A stretch of DNA of 64,000 nucleotides from Herbaspirillum sp. LeCh32-8 (GCF_017814915.1 NZ_JAGIPZ010000006.1:1-64000), one strand, 5' to 3'. Shown: positions 33,384-43,097, counted from the stretch's first letter. Numbers and translations are program-made. The notes: generated by a model not told the origin, from the sequence alone.

Positions 33384-34706
33384 ATGACCGACACCGTCGA
33401 GCAATCGACCATGCGCAAGGTATTCAGGCGGCTGCTGCCGCTGCTTTTCGCAATGATGTTCTTCAACTATCTCGATCGCATCAACGTCGGCTTCGCCGCG
33501 CTGGAGATGAACCGCGATCTGGGATTGACGCCTGCGGTATTCGGCTTTGCCGGCAGCATCTTCTTCGTCGGCTACATGCTGCTGGAGGTGCCCAGCAACC
33601 TGATGCTGAACAAGGTCGGCGCGCGCCGCTGGCTGGCGCGCATCCTGATCACCTGGGGTGCGATGGCCACCCTCAACGCGTTCGTCTTCAACGCCACGAG
33701 CCTGTACGCAGTGCGTTTCCTGCTGGGGGTGATGGAGGCCGGCTTCCTGCCCGGCGTGGCGGTGTACCTGACCAAATGGTTCCCGGAACGCTACCGGGCG
33801 CGCGCAGTGGGCGGCTACATCATCGCCGGCTCATTCGCCGCCATCATCGGCGCGCCGGCGTCCACCGCACTGATGACCTATGCCGACGGCCTGCTGGGCC
33901 TGGCCGGCTGGCAGTGGATGTTCATCGTCGAAGGCGTGCCCACCATCCTGTTGGGCCTGTACACCTGGCGCGCCATGAGCGAGCGCCCGGCGGATGCCGA
34001 CTGGCTGGACGAAAAGGAGAAACGCTGGCTGGAGCAGACGCTGGAAGCCGAACGCCGTTCGCTGGGCGATGCGCACCACGTGTCCTTCCTGAAAGTGGCC
34101 GGCGACGCCCGCGTGTGGAGCCTGGCCTGCCTGTTCGGCTGTGCGCTGGTGGGCATCTACGGCCTGTTCCTGTGGCTGCCGCAAATCGTCAAGAACTTTG
34201 GCGGATTGTCCAATATGGAAGTCGGCTTCCTCTCTGCCGTGCCGCCGCTGGCCGGCGTGCTGGGCACCTTCGTCATCAGCCGCAGCTCGGACCGCAGTGG
34301 CGATCGCAAGAAGCATCTGGCTTTCGTCTACGGCATGAGCGCCATCGCTATTGCCGGCAGCGCCTTCGCGTCCTCGCCCACGCTGGCCTATCTGCTGCTG
34401 TGCGTGACGGGCCTGTTCATCTATGCCGGCAATCCGCTGTTCTGGAGCCTGGCTGCCTCGTTTCGTACGGGCGCGGCGGGTGCGGCCACCATCGCGCTGA
34501 TCAACACCATCGCCCAGTTCGGCGGTCTGGTCGGCCCCTGGAGCATCGGCCTGGTGCGCAGCTCCACCGGCAGCTTCAAGCTGGCGCTGCTGACCATCGC
34601 CGGCTTCCTGGTGATCGCTACCGTGATCGCGCTGCGCATGCGGGTGACGCCGCATGCCGACCAGCACGAGAAGGCCGGCCATGAACCGGCGCGCCGCAGC
34701 GTATGA
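33384..34706 (+). CDS. MFS transporter, ACS family (aromatic acid uptake, GalT-like)
   Basis: A 440-residue 12-helix transporter. The anion:cation symporter signature FNYLDRINVGFAALEMNRDLGLTPAVFGFAGSIFFVGYMLLEVPSNL in helices 1-2, and RFLLGVMEAGFLPGVAVYLTKWFPERYRARAVG (motif after helix 4), place it in the phthalate/tartrate/gallate permease group. The start is the ATG at 33384, preceded by GTGGAG; a GTG 12 bases earlier overlaps that ribosome site and is less likely. The genes that follow encode 4-oxalomesaconate hydratase-like and HMG aldolase-like enzymes, so an aromatic acid or dicarboxylate is the likely cargo. Confidence 0.82.
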   Translation: MTDTVEQSTMRKVFRRLLPLLFAMMFFNYLDRINVGFAALEMNRDLGLTPAVFGFAGSIFFVGYMLLEVPSNLMLNKVGARRWLARILITWGAMATLNAFVFNATSLYAVRFLLGVMEAGFLPGVAVYLTKWFPERYRARAVGGYIIAGSFAAIIGAPASTALMTYADGLLGLAGWQWMFIVEGVPTILLGLYTWRAMSERPADADWLDEKEKRWLEQTLEAERRSLGDAHHVSFLKVAGDARVWSLACLFGCALVGIYGLFLWLPQIVKNFGGLSNMEVGFLSAVPPLAGVLGTFVISRSSDRSGDRKKHLAFVYGMSAIAIAGSAFASSPTLAYLLLCVTGLFIYAGNPLFWSLAASFRTGAAGAATIALINTIAQFGGLVGPWSIGLVRSSTGSFKLALLTIAGFLVIATVIALRMRVTPHADQHEKAGHEPARRSV

Positions 34707-34770
34707 AGTACGTCCCTGATGCGGGCCGATATCACTGCTTCGCCTTCCTTCCAACCAACCTGCCTACGAC

Positions 34771-35811
34771 ATGATCATCGACTGCCACGGCCACTACACT
34801 ACCTCGCCTGCTCAACACCAGGCCTGGCGCACTGCCCAACTGGCGGCGCTGCGCGACGGCACCGGCGTGCCGCCACTGCCGCGCATCAGCGACGACCAGA
34901 TCCGCGATTCGATCGAAACCGGCCAGCTGCGTATCCAGCGAGAACGCGGCACCGATCTCACCATCTTCTCACCGCGCGCGGCCAGCATGGCCCATCACGA
35001 TGCCGACGCCAACGCCAACGCGATCTGGTCGGCCGCCTGCAATGACCTGGTGCATCGCGTCTGCACCTTGTTCCCGCGCAATTTCATCGGTGTGTGCCAG
35101 CTGCCGCAAGCCCCCGGCGCCGACCCCGCCGGCTGCGTGGCCGAACTGCGTCGATGCGTGCAGGAGCTGGGCTTCATCGGCTGCAATCTCAACCCCGACC
35201 CGTCCGGCGGCCACTGGAGCGGCGCGCCGATGACCGACCGCTCCTGGTACCCCTTGTACGAGGCGCTGGTGGAGCTGGACGTGCCGGCCATGATTCACGT
35301 CAGCTCGTCCTGCAACCCGAACTTCCACGCCACCGGCGCGCATTATCTCAACGGCGACACCACGGTGTTCATGCAACTGATCGAAGGCGACCTGTTCGCC
35401 GACTTCCCCACGCTGAAGTTCATCATCCCGCACGGCGGCGGCGCGGCGCCTTATCACTGGGGCCGCTACCGGGGGCTGGCGCAAGACATGCAGCGTCCGC
35501 TGCTGGAGCAACACGTGCTGCAAAACGTCTTCTTCGACACCTGCGTCTACCACCAGCCGGGCGCCGAGCTACTGGCCAAGGTGATCCCGACGAAGAACAT
35601 CCTGTTCGCCTCCGAGACCATCGGCGCGGTGCGCGGCATCGACCCGCAGACCGGCTTCCACTACGACGATACGCGCCGCTACATCGACGCCATCCCTTGG
35701 CTGGACGACGCCGAGCGCGCAATGATTTTCGAAGGCAACGCACGTACGGTGTATAGCCGCCTGACTCGGCAATACGACAAGCAAACCTCGACCCTGGGAG
35801 TCCCCGCATGA
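34771..35811 (+). CDS. 4-oxalomesaconate hydratase (LigJ-type amidohydrolase superfamily)
   Basis: A 346-residue TIM-barrel protein of the amidohydrolase-2 group. MIIDCHGHYTTSPAQHQAWR, FSPRAASMAHHDAD, LFPRNFIGVCQLPQAPGADP, NLNPDPSGGHWSG, MIHVSSSCNPNFHATGAHYLNGDTT, IIPHGGGAAPYHWGRYRG and FDTCVYHQPG track the Sphingomonas LigJ sequence as I recall it almost motif by motif. LigJ hydrates 4-oxalomesaconate to 4-carboxy-4-hydroxy-2-oxoadipate in protocatechuate/gallate meta-cleavage. DCHGH (residues 4-8) supplies the first zinc ligands. Its stop overlaps the start of the aldolase gene (ATGA), so they are translationally coupled. Confidence 0.88.
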   Translation: MIIDCHGHYTTSPAQHQAWRTAQLAALRDGTGVPPLPRISDDQIRDSIETGQLRIQRERGTDLTIFSPRAASMAHHDADANANAIWSAACNDLVHRVCTLFPRNFIGVCQLPQAPGADPAGCVAELRRCVQELGFIGCNLNPDPSGGHWSGAPMTDRSWYPLYEALVELDVPAMIHVSSSCNPNFHATGAHYLNGDTTVFMQLIEGDLFADFPTLKFIIPHGGGAAPYHWGRYRGLAQDMQRPLLEQHVLQNVFFDTCVYHQPGAELLAKVIPTKNILFASETIGAVRGIDPQTGFHYDDTRRYIDAIPWLDDAERAMIFEGNARTVYSRLTRQYDKQTSTLGVPA

Positions 35812-36479
35812 ACACACCCGGATGGCGGCGCAATCCTTCCTCGCCCAGCATCGATGCCGCGCTGGTGGATCAGGCGCGTAGCCTGGCGGTCTCACTGCTG
35901 AGCGACAACATGGCGCGGCTAAGCGGCGCCGTCGGCCTGCGGCCTTACCATCTCGGCGGCGCCGCCATGGCCGGCACCGCGGTCACGGTACGCACCCGCG
36001 GCGGCGACAACCTGGCGATCCATCGCGCCTTCGATTTCTGCCGCCCCGGCGATGTGCTGGTGATCGACGGCGGGGGCGAGCTCTCGCAAGCCTTGCTGGG
36101 AGATCTCATGTCAAGTTACGCGCAGCGCATCGGTATCGCCGGGCTGGTGGTGGACGGCGCCATTCGTGACGTCGCCGAGATCGGCGCGCGTGACTTTCCT
36201 GTCTATGCGCGCGGCGTCACCCATCGCGGTCCCTACAAGAACGGGCCGGGCGAGGTGAATGTCCCGGTAACGGTGGGCGGGATGGTGGTGCACCCGGGCG
36301 ACCTGATGGTGGGGGATCAAGACGGCCTGCTGGCAATCGCACCGGCCGAGCTGGCGCAAGTGTTGGCTGGCGCCGCCCGACAGCGCGACAAGGAGGCCGA
36401 CGCCCTGCGTGCGATCGCCGCCGGTACGCTGGACCGCAGCTGGATCGCCGCGCAGGAACAGAAGATGATGGGCGGCTGA
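35808..36479 (+). CDS. 4-carboxy-4-hydroxy-2-oxoadipate aldolase (RraA-like, GalC/LigK type)
   Basis: A 223-residue protein with the RraA-like fold. GTAVTVRTRGGDNLAIHRAFDFCRPGDVLVIDGGGELSQALLGDLM and IAGLVVDGAIRDVAEI carry the active-site Gly-Glu/Leu pocket and the Arg-Asp pair used in class II pyruvate aldolases of this group. The enzyme cleaves 4-carboxy-4-hydroxy-2-oxoadipate to pyruvate and oxaloacetate and may also decarboxylate oxaloacetate. Its four-base overlap with the LigJ-type gene makes the pathway assignment firm. The ring-cleavage dioxygenase and isomerase are not in the window. Confidence 0.88.
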   Translation: MNTPGWRRNPSSPSIDAALVDQARSLAVSLLSDNMARLSGAVGLRPYHLGGAAMAGTAVTVRTRGGDNLAIHRAFDFCRPGDVLVIDGGGELSQALLGDLMSSYAQRIGIAGLVVDGAIRDVAEIGARDFPVYARGVTHRGPYKNGPGEVNVPVTVGGMVVHPGDLMVGDQDGLLAIAPAELAQVLAGAARQRDKEADALRAIAAGTLDRSWIAAQEQKMMGG

Positions 36480-36512
36480 CGCCGGCCGCAAGCGCAGAAA
36501 GACCAGAGAAGG

Positions 36513-37337
36513 CTACCAGGCAGCCAGGATGCCGCCCTTGAACTCGGTCTGGATGAATTTCTTCACTTCGTCGGACTGGTAGGCCTGCACCAGCTTGCCC
36601 AGCCAGGGCTGGCTCTTGTCCTTCTCGCGCACGGCAATCAGGCAGGCGTAGGGGCTATCGCCGTCCTCCACCACCAGGCTGTCGCGCGCCGGATTGAGGC
36701 CAGCCTTGGCGGCGAAGTCGGCGTTGACGGCTGAAGCGTCGAGATCATCGAGCGTGCGCGGCAGCTGGGCGGCATCGATCTCGATGAACTTCCACTTCTT
36801 CGGGTTCTCGGTGATATCGATCGGCGTGGCGTTGGTGCCTGTCAGCGGATCGATCCCGGTGCGCAGCTTGAGCTGGCCATGCTTTTGCAACAGCAGCAGC
36901 ACGCGGCTCTCGTTGGCCGGATCGTTGGGGATGCCGATCTTGGCGCCGGCGGGGATGTCTTCCAGCTTGCGGTATTTTTTGGAATAGATCGCCATCGGGC
37001 CGATCATGGTCTTGCCCTCGGCATACAGCTTGTAGCCGCGCGCCTTGATCTGCGCATTGAGGAAAGGTCGATGCTGATAGCTGTTGGCGTCCAGTTCGCC
37101 GGCATCGAGAGCGGCATTGGGCTGGATGTAGTCGTTGAACTCGATGATCTTGACCTTGTAGCCGGGATTGTCGCGTTCGAACACGCGCTTGGCGGCCTCG
37201 AATATCTGCGCATGCGGCCCGCTGGTGACGCCGACCTTGATCACCTGATCGGCCGCAGCCGATGCCGGCGCAGGCAATGCCCCGGTCGTCGCCACCCATG
37301 CGGCCACGCGCAACCACTTCCATACTGCTTGTTTCAT
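36513..37337 (-). CDS. MetQ/NlpA-family ABC transporter substrate-binding protein
   Basis: A 274-residue periplasmic binding protein of the methionine (NLPA) family. The N-terminus MKQAVWKWLRVAAWVATTGALPAPASAAA is a Sec-type signal without a lipobox, so it is soluble rather than a lipoprotein. Family motifs: IKVGVTSGPHAQIFEAAK, VKIIEFNDYIQPNAALDAGELDANSYQHRPFL, KIGIPNDPANESRVLLLLQK, and NADFAAKAGLNP. No MetN or MetI gene is adjacent. It lies 101 bases after the double-ATPase gene on the same strand, at the end of the organosulfur operon, which fits a role with a sulfur compound. Convergent with the aldolase gene. Confidence 0.82.
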   Translation of the reverse strand: MKQAVWKWLRVAAWVATTGALPAPASAAADQVIKVGVTSGPHAQIFEAAKRVFERDNPGYKVKIIEFNDYIQPNAALDAGELDANSYQHRPFLNAQIKARGYKLYAEGKTMIGPMAIYSKKYRKLEDIPAGAKIGIPNDPANESRVLLLLQKHGQLKLRTGIDPLTGTNATPIDITENPKKWKFIEIDAAQLPRTLDDLDASAVNADFAAKAGLNPARDSLVVEDGDSPYACLIAVREKDKSQPWLGKLVQAYQSDEVKKFIQTEFKGGILAAW

Positions 37338-37438
37338 TGGTGTTCCTCTGCAGACAAAAAGGCCAATGTATCGACCGTGCGGCAGAGGTGGAACGAATCT
37401 TTTCCCGCTTCGATATGTGCTGCGCGATTACGCTGCGC

Positions 37439-39160
37439 TCAGGCGATCAGCCGCTCTTCTTCACGCTCTGTGCGCACGTGCGATGCCGGGGCGCCCGGTA
37501 CCGCCGCGATCAGTTCACGCGTATAGGGATGCTGCGGGTTGCGCCAGATGGCGTGGTGGTCGCCCTCTTCCACGATGCGCCCGCCGTTCATCACCAGCAC
37601 GCGGTCGGCGATATAGCGCACCACTGAAAGATCGTGCGAAATGAAGAGATAGGACAGGCCGAACTCGCGCTTCAAGTCCACCAGCAGGTTGAGGATCTGC
37701 GCTTGTACCGACACATCCAGCGCCGATACCGGCTCGTCGCAGATCACCAGCGCCGGTTTCAGCACCAGCGCTCGTGCAATGCCGATGCGCTGGCGCTGAC
37801 CGCCCGAGAACTGGTGCGCATAACGTGTCAGCGCCGTCTTCGGCAAGCCGACCAGGTCGACGATTTCCTCGATGCGGCGGCGGCGCTCACGGCGATCTTT
37901 CACCTCGTGGATCACCAGCGCGGCATCAAGAATCTCGGCCACGGTATGGCGCGCATTGAGCGAAGCATAGGGGTCCTGGAACACCATCTGCACACGACGC
38001 CGATGCGGCCGCAAAGCAGCGCGCTCAAGTCGGGCGATATCGACGCCATTGAGCACGATGCGGCCGGCGCTGCTGTCTTCCAGGCGCACGATGCTGCGCG
38101 AGAGCGTGGACTTGCCGCAGCCGGATTCACCTACCAGGCCCACTGTCTCGCCGGCGGCGATGTCGAAAGACACGCCACGCACCGCGTGCACTACACCGCG
38201 CGGGGTGACGTAGTCGACCCGCAGGTCTTGCACCGACAGCAGCGCAGGCGCCTTGCGTTCGCTCGCCGCAGGGGCGGAGGCGAACGGCAACACGTGTTCA
38301 CGACCGCTGAGGGTGAAACTCTGCCGGCCTTGCGCATCAAGCTCGCTGCGGATCTCGGGCAGGCGCTGCCGGCGGTAGTGCTGGTCCTGCTCCAGGCGCA
38401 GCGACGCGCCCAGCAGGCCACGCGTGTAGGCATGCTGCGGCCGGGCGAACAGCGCGGCGTTGCCGGCCTCCTCCACCTTGCTGCCGCCATACATCACCGC
38501 CACCCGGTCTGCCCATTGCTCGACCACGCCGAGGTCGTGCGTGATCAGCAATACGGCCATGCCGAGCTCGCGGCGCAGTTGATCCAGCAGTTCCAGGATC
38601 TGCGCCTGGATGGTGACGTCCAGCGCAGTGGTCGGCTCGTCGGCGATCAACAGGCGCGGCCGGTTGGCCACCGCCATGGCGATCATCACACGCTGACGCT
38701 GGCCGCCGGAGAGCTGGTGCGGATAGTCGTCGATACGGCGCTGCGGCTCCGGGATGCGTACCAGCTCCAGCAACTCGATGGCGCGCGTGCGCGCGGCCGC
38801 GGCGCGCAAGTCCTGGTGCAGGCGAATCGCCTCGATCACCTGGTCACCGATCGACAGCACCGGATTGAGCGAGGTCATCGGCTCCTGGAAGATCATCGAG
38901 ATAGCATTGCCGCGCAGCGCCGTCAGTGCGTGCTCGGGCAAGGTCAGCAGGTCGCGCCCCTCGAACAATAGCTCGCCCGATACCTGCGCCGACGGTCCCA
39001 GCAGGCGCAGCAGCGACAAGGCGGTGGTCGACTTGCCGCAACCGGACTCACCCACCAGCGCCACGGTCTGGCCGGGGGCGATGTCCAGGTCGAGGCCGCG
39101 TACGGCCTGGTGGCCGGCGAACGACACCCTGAGGTTGCGGATCTGTAGCAAAGGCTGCAT
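37439..39160 (-). CDS. Double-ATPase subunit of a dipeptide/opine-type ABC importer (GsiA-like)
   Basis: A 573-residue fusion of two ABC ATPases. Domain 1 (about 1-260) has Walker [10 protein letters not shown], signature LSGGQRQR and Walker [13 protein letters not shown]. Domain 2 (about 305-555) has Walker [10 protein letters not shown], signature FSGGQRQR and Walker [13 protein letters not shown]. Both keep the oligopeptide-family C-terminal iron-sulfur-less tail ([13 protein letters not shown]). Fused DppD/DppF-type proteins such as GsiA energise uptake of peptides, glutathione or nickel. It serves the permeases at 41149-43084 and the binding proteins at 43098-46387 in the same operon. 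Confidence 0.9.
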   Translation of the reverse strand: MQPLLQIRNLRVSFAGHQAVRGLDLDIAPGQTVALVGESGCGKSTTALSLLRLLGPSAQVSGELLFEGRDLLTLPEHALTALRGNAISMIFQEPMTSLNPVLSIGDQVIEAIRLHQDLRAAAARTRAIELLELVRIPEPQRRIDDYPHQLSGGQRQRVMIAMAVANRPRLLIADEPTTALDVTIQAQILELLDQLRRELGMAVLLITHDLGVVEQWADRVAVMYGGSKVEEAGNAALFARPQHAYTRGLLGASLRLEQDQHYRRQRLPEIRSELDAQGRQSFTLSGREHVLPFASAPAASERKAPALLSVQDLRVDYVTPRGVVHAVRGVSFDIAAGETVGLVGESGCGKSTLSRSIVRLEDSSAGRIVLNGVDIARLERAALRPHRRRVQMVFQDPYASLNARHTVAEILDAALVIHEVKDRRERRRRIEEIVDLVGLPKTALTRYAHQFSGGQRQRIGIARALVLKPALVICDEPVSALDVSVQAQILNLLVDLKREFGLSYLFISHDLSVVRYIADRVLVMNGGRIVEEGDHHAIWRNPQHPYTRELIAAVPGAPASHVRTEREEERLIA

Positions 39161-39201
39161 GACGGTCTCCCGGTTGGCGCTGTGGATCAGGTGACGGTGG
39201 A

Positions 39202-40584
39202 TCAGGCGGCGACGTCGGCTCGCTGCCCGGCACGATAGCCGGCACCGACGTGGCGTTGCGGCAGCGTCGCGCCTTCACCGAACAGTTTTTCGCGCAGCGT
39301 GCCCTGGGCGTAATCGCGCTTGTAGACGCCGCGCTCCTGCAGCACTGGGATCACCTGGTCGACAAAGTCTTCGAAGCTCTCCGGCGTCACCGTGCGGGTC
39401 AGGTTGAAGCCGTCGATGCCGGTGTCTTCCACCCAGGCTTCCAGCTCGGCGGCGACCTGTTCGCCGGAACCGACCACGGTAGCGTAGCGGCCGCCCAGTT
39501 CGAGCTGCTGCAAGAGCTTGCGCTTGGTCCAGTTCAACTCCGGATTCGTGACGGTCTTGACCAGCGATTCGATGGAGTTGGTCTTGGCCGCGCGGATCGG
39601 CTCGTCCAGCTCGTACTGCGAAAAATCGATGCCGGTGCCGGCCGAGAAATGCGCCAGGCCGGCTTCCGGACTGGCATAGCCGGCGTATTCACGGTAGCGC
39701 TCGCGCGCTTCCTGCTCGGTGCGGCCGGTGACGGCGGTCAGGCCCATGAAGATCTTGACGTCCTCCGGATTGCGCCCTTCACGCGCGGCGCCTTCGCGGA
39801 TGCCCTGCACCAGTTTCTTCGCGGCCTCGCGCGTCTGGCTGGAGATGAACACGCACTCGGCATGGCGCGCGCCAAAGGCCTGGCCGCGGCCTGACGAGCC
39901 GGCCTGGTACAGCACCGGCGTGCGCTGGCGCGAGGGTTCGGACAGGTGGATGCCTTCCACGCGGTAGTAGTCGCCGCTGTGCCTGATCTTGTGCACCCTG
40001 GCCGGATCGGCATAGACGCGGTTGGCGCGGTCGCGCACCACGGCGCCGTCTTCCCAGCTGCCTTCCCACAACTTGTAGACGACTTCCATGAATTCATCCG
40101 CACGGTCATAACGCAGGTCGTGCTCCAACTGCTCGGTCAGGCCCATGGCGCGCGCGGCGCTGTCGAGGTAGCCGGTGACGATGTTCCAGCCGACGCGACC
40201 TTTGGTGAGATGGTCCAGCGTCGACATGCGGCGTGCAAACAGGAACGGCGCTTCATAGGTCAGGTTGGCGGTGATGCCGAAGCCCAGGTGCTCCGTGACG
40301 GCCGCCATGGCGGAGATCAGCAGCAGCGGATCGTTGACCGGCAGCTGGATCGACTCGCGCAGCGTGATGTCGCTTGAGCCTTGGTAGACATCGTAGACGC
40401 CGACGATGTCGGCCAGGAACAGGCCGTCGAACTTGCCGCGCTCCAGCAGCTTGGCCAGATGCGTCCAGTAACCGATGTCGGTGTAGTCCTGCGAGCGGTC
40501 GCGCGGATGCGTCCACAGGCCGTGGTTGATGTGGTTGACGCAGTTCATGTTGAACGCGTTGAGGCGGATCTGCTTCTTGCTCAT
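39202..40584 (-). CDS. FMN-dependent monooxygenase, NtaA/SnaA/DszA family
   Basis: A 460-residue luciferase-like (LLM) flavin monooxygenase. Family markers: LNAFNMNCVNHINHGLWTHP at the start, GKFDGLFLADIVGVYD, SAMAAVTEHLGFGITANLTYEAPFLFARRMSTLDHLTKGRVGWNIVTGYLDSAARAMG, HSGDYYRVEGIHLSEPSRQRTPVLYQAGSSGRGQ. These enzymes use reduced FMN from a separate reductase to oxidise substrates such as nitrilotriacetate, sulfones or dimethylsulfide. With SfnB-like genes in the same operon, an organosulfur substrate is most likely. No flavin reductase gene is in the operon. Confidence 0.88.
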   Translation of the reverse strand: MSKKQIRLNAFNMNCVNHINHGLWTHPRDRSQDYTDIGYWTHLAKLLERGKFDGLFLADIVGVYDVYQGSSDITLRESIQLPVNDPLLLISAMAAVTEHLGFGITANLTYEAPFLFARRMSTLDHLTKGRVGWNIVTGYLDSAARAMGLTEQLEHDLRYDRADEFMEVVYKLWEGSWEDGAVVRDRANRVYADPARVHKIRHSGDYYRVEGIHLSEPSRQRTPVLYQAGSSGRGQAFGARHAECVFISSQTREAAKKLVQGIREGAAREGRNPEDVKIFMGLTAVTGRTEQEARERYREYAGYASPEAGLAHFSAGTGIDFSQYELDEPIRAAKTNSIESLVKTVTNPELNWTKRKLLQQLELGGRYATVVGSGEQVAAELEAWVEDTGIDGFNLTRTVTPESFEDFVDQVIPVLQERGVYKRDYAQGTLREKLFGEGATLPQRHVGAGYRAGQRADVAA

Positions 40585-40596
40585 GAGGTCCTCCGC

Positions 40597-41139
40597 TTAA
40601 GCGGCCTGCGCCGTGTATTGCGGCTCCAGCTGCACGTCCAGCGCCTCGTTGAAGCGCGCGAAAAAGGCGCACAGCGCGGCGCGCAAGGTCAGCTCGACGA
40701 TCTGCGATTCGTTGAAGTGTTCACGCAGGCGCTCCACCAGGCTGTCGCCCACGCGCTGGCGGGTAACGGCCAGGGCGTAGTCGCGCACCAGTTTTTCCAC
40801 CGGGCCCAGGCCGGGCACATCGGCGTCGAGGATGCGCTCCACCGTCTCGGCCGGCACGTGCTCGGCGCGCAGCTTGGGTGCGTGGTGCGAGACGCAGTAG
40901 CTGCATTCATTGGCCCTGGAGGCGGTAACCAGCACGATCTCCAGGTGCAGCTTCGAGATGTTGCCTTCGCCGGCGAAGCCCAGCAGCAGGCCGTAGATGT
41001 GCTCGATCGAGGCCGGTTTGTGCGCCAGTACACCCAGCATGTTGCCGAAGTGACCGTATTCGTTCTCCACCTTCTCGAAGATGGCGCGGGCCGGGCCCGG
41101 CTGCAGTTGCCCGGACAAGAGCGTGGATACGCGTGCCAT
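40597..41139 (-). CDS. Carboxymuconolactone decarboxylase-like (AhpD-type) protein
   Basis: A 180-residue protein of the CMD/AhpD superfamily. A helical core with the redox motif ECSYCVSHHAPKL near residues 75-87: a CxxC pair preceded by Glu and followed by His, as in AhpD-type disulfide reductases. HIYGLLLGFAGEGNISKLHLEIVLVTASRAN is the usual upstream helix. In sulfur or peroxide metabolism such proteins reduce peroxides or electrophiles, often beside flavin monooxygenases. It lies 12 bases from the monooxygenase gene and 9 from the permease gene in the operon. Confidence 0.8.
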   Translation of the reverse strand: MARVSTLLSGQLQPGPARAIFEKVENEYGHFGNMLGVLAHKPASIEHIYGLLLGFAGEGNISKLHLEIVLVTASRANECSYCVSHHAPKLRAEHVPAETVERILDADVPGLGPVEKLVRDYALAVTRQRVGDSLVERLREHFNESQIVELTLRAALCAFFARFNEALDVQLEPQYTAQAA

Positions 41140-41148
41140 GGTTTTCTC

Positions 41149-42033
41149 CTATTTTCTGTCGCGCGGGTCGAGCACGTCAGCCAGCCCGTCGCCTAAAAGA
41201 TTGAGGGCCAGCACCGTGATGACGATGGCGATGCCGGGAATGGTGGTGATGAACCAGTCGGTGCGCAGCACTTCGCGGCCGGCGCCGACCATGTTTCCCC
41301 AACTGGCGGCGTTGGGGTCGCCCAGGCCGAGGAAGGCCAGGCTGGATTCGGTCAGGATGGCGGTGGCCACCATCAGCGAGGTCGACACCAGGATCGGCGT
41401 GGCGGCGTTGGGCAGGATGTCGCGCAGGATGATGCGCGCATCGGATGCGCCCAGCGCCACGCTGGCCTGCACCATCTCGCCGTGACGCAGCTTGAGTACC
41501 TCGGCGCGTACCAGTCGCGCCAGGCTGGGCCAGGCGGTGACGCCGATGGCCAGCGCGATGGTGGTGAGCGAGGGCTGCGCGACAGCGACGATGGCCAGCG
41601 CGAACAGGAAGGACGGAATGGTCTGGAAGAACTCGGTCACGCGCATGAGCGCCGCATCCGCGCGGCCGCCGTAGTAGCCTGCCAGCAAGCCGCCGGATAC
41701 CCCCAATAGCAAGGCCACCGCGGTCGACACCAGCGCGATCAGCAGCGAGGCGCGCGCACCGTGGAAGATGCCGGCCAGGATGTCGCGCCCCAGCATGTCG
41801 CTGCCCAGCAGATGTTGGGCATCGGCGAAGGGACGCAGGAAAGGCTCGGCCACCATGTCCAGCGGGTCGCCCGGGAACAGCCAGCCGGCCGAGGCGGCCA
41901 TTGTCGCCACCACCAGCAGCAACACGCCGCCGGTGAGCGCCGAGGGCGAGCGCAGCAGGCGGCCGAACCAGCCGGGCGCCTTGGCGGGTTCGGGCAGGAC
42001 GGCGGTGGAAATATCGTTCAGCACGGTGCTCAT
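41149..42033 (-). CDS. ABC transporter permease, DppC/GsiD type
   Basis: A 294-residue inner-membrane permease. An N-terminal cytoplasmic segment and a first helix (GGVLLLVVATMAASAGWLF) are followed by the DppC-type region HLLGSDMLGRDILAGIFHGARASLLIALVSTAVALLLGVSGGLLAGYYGG. The EAA loop is VQASVALGASDARIILRDILPNAATPILV, and a C-terminal ESSLAFLGLGDPNAASWGNMV motif follows. It pairs with the DppB-type gene 10 bases upstream to form the channel of a dipeptide/opine-type importer. Confidence 0.9.
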   Translation of the reverse strand: MSTVLNDISTAVLPEPAKAPGWFGRLLRSPSALTGGVLLLVVATMAASAGWLFPGDPLDMVAEPFLRPFADAQHLLGSDMLGRDILAGIFHGARASLLIALVSTAVALLLGVSGGLLAGYYGGRADAALMRVTEFFQTIPSFLFALAIVAVAQPSLTTIALAIGVTAWPSLARLVRAEVLKLRHGEMVQASVALGASDARIILRDILPNAATPILVSTSLMVATAILTESSLAFLGLGDPNAASWGNMVGAGREVLRTDWFITTIPGIAIVITVLALNLLGDGLADVLDPRDRK

Positions 42034-42043
42034 GCTCTCCTCC

Positions 42044-43084
42044 TCATCGCAGCCGGATGCGCGGATCGAGCCGCACGTAGACAGCGTCGACGATCCAGTT
42101 GACCAGGACCACCACCGCCGAGCTGCACAGCAGGATGCCGAGCAGCAGGTTGAAATCGCGCTGGAACAAGGCCTCGAAGGCCAGCCGCCCGAGGCCGGGC
42201 CAGGAGAACACGGTCTCCACCAGCACCGCGCCGCCGACCACCGAGCTGGCCTGCACGCCCAGCATGGTCACCAGCGGCAGCAAAGCGTTGCGCAGCACGT
42301 GCGCGAACAGTACGCGCGGCGCGCGCGCGCCCTTGGCCACGGCGGTGCGCACGAAGTCCTGACGTCGCACCTCGATCATGGCCGCGCGCATCAGGCGCGT
42401 GTACACCGCCATGTAGAACAGGCCCAGCGTGACGGCCGGCAGCACCAGGTGGCGCGCCACATCCAGCACGTAGGCCAGGCCGGTGTAGCCGGCCTCGACG
42501 GTGAACATGCCGCCCACCGGCAACCAGTCCAGCCAGACCGAGAACACCACCACCAGCATCAGGCCGATCCAGAACAGCGGCGTGGCGAAGAACAGCAAGG
42601 CCAGCGCCGAGATCAGCGCGTCGGCCAGCTTGCCGGCGCGGTAGGCGGCAAGCGTTCCAAGCACCACGCCGGCCACCGCAGCGAACACGATGGCCCCGCC
42701 CATCAGCAGCAGCGTGGCGGGCACGCGCTGCGCGATCAGTTGCGCCACTGGCATACCCTGGCGGAAGGAATAGCCGAGGTCAAACTGCGCCAGGTGCAGC
42801 AGGTACTTGCCGAACTGCACGATCAGCGGTTGGTCCAGCCCGAACTGCGCGCGCAACGCGGCCATGTATTCCGGCGTGGCCGCGCCGGCTTCGCCGGCCA
42901 GCACCTGCGCCGCGTCGCCGGGTGCCAGGCGCAGCAGGAAGAAGTTGATCACGGCCACGCCCAGCATCACCGCCACCAGCTGCAGCAGGCGGCGCAGCGT
43001 GGCGCGCAGCAGCGCCACGCCGGCCGATGGTGCAGCAGGTGCAGGCAGCGCGGCGTCAGCCGGGGCGAGATAGGGCGCGCTCAT
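42044..43084 (-). CDS. ABC transporter permease, DppB/GsiC type
   Basis: A 346-residue permease with the DppB layout. The first helix LLQLVAVMLGVAVINFFLLRLAPGDAAQVLAG lies after a 25-residue cytoplasmic N-terminus. QLIAQRVPATLLLMGGAIVFAAVAGVVLGTLAAY follows. The EAA loop region is FVRTAVAKGARAPRVLFAHVLRNALLPLVTMLGVQASSVVGGAVLVETVFSWPGLGRLAFEALFQRD. It is 13 bases downstream of a family-5 binding-protein gene, in the same operon. Confidence 0.9.
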   Translation of the reverse strand: MSAPYLAPADAALPAPAAPSAGVALLRATLRRLLQLVAVMLGVAVINFFLLRLAPGDAAQVLAGEAGAATPEYMAALRAQFGLDQPLIVQFGKYLLHLAQFDLGYSFRQGMPVAQLIAQRVPATLLLMGGAIVFAAVAGVVLGTLAAYRAGKLADALISALALLFFATPLFWIGLMLVVVFSVWLDWLPVGGMFTVEAGYTGLAYVLDVARHLVLPAVTLGLFYMAVYTRLMRAAMIEVRRQDFVRTAVAKGARAPRVLFAHVLRNALLPLVTMLGVQASSVVGGAVLVETVFSWPGLGRLAFEALFQRDFNLLLGILLCSSAVVVLVNWIVDAVYVRLDPRIRLR

Positions 43085-43097
43085 GACCTAACCTCTC

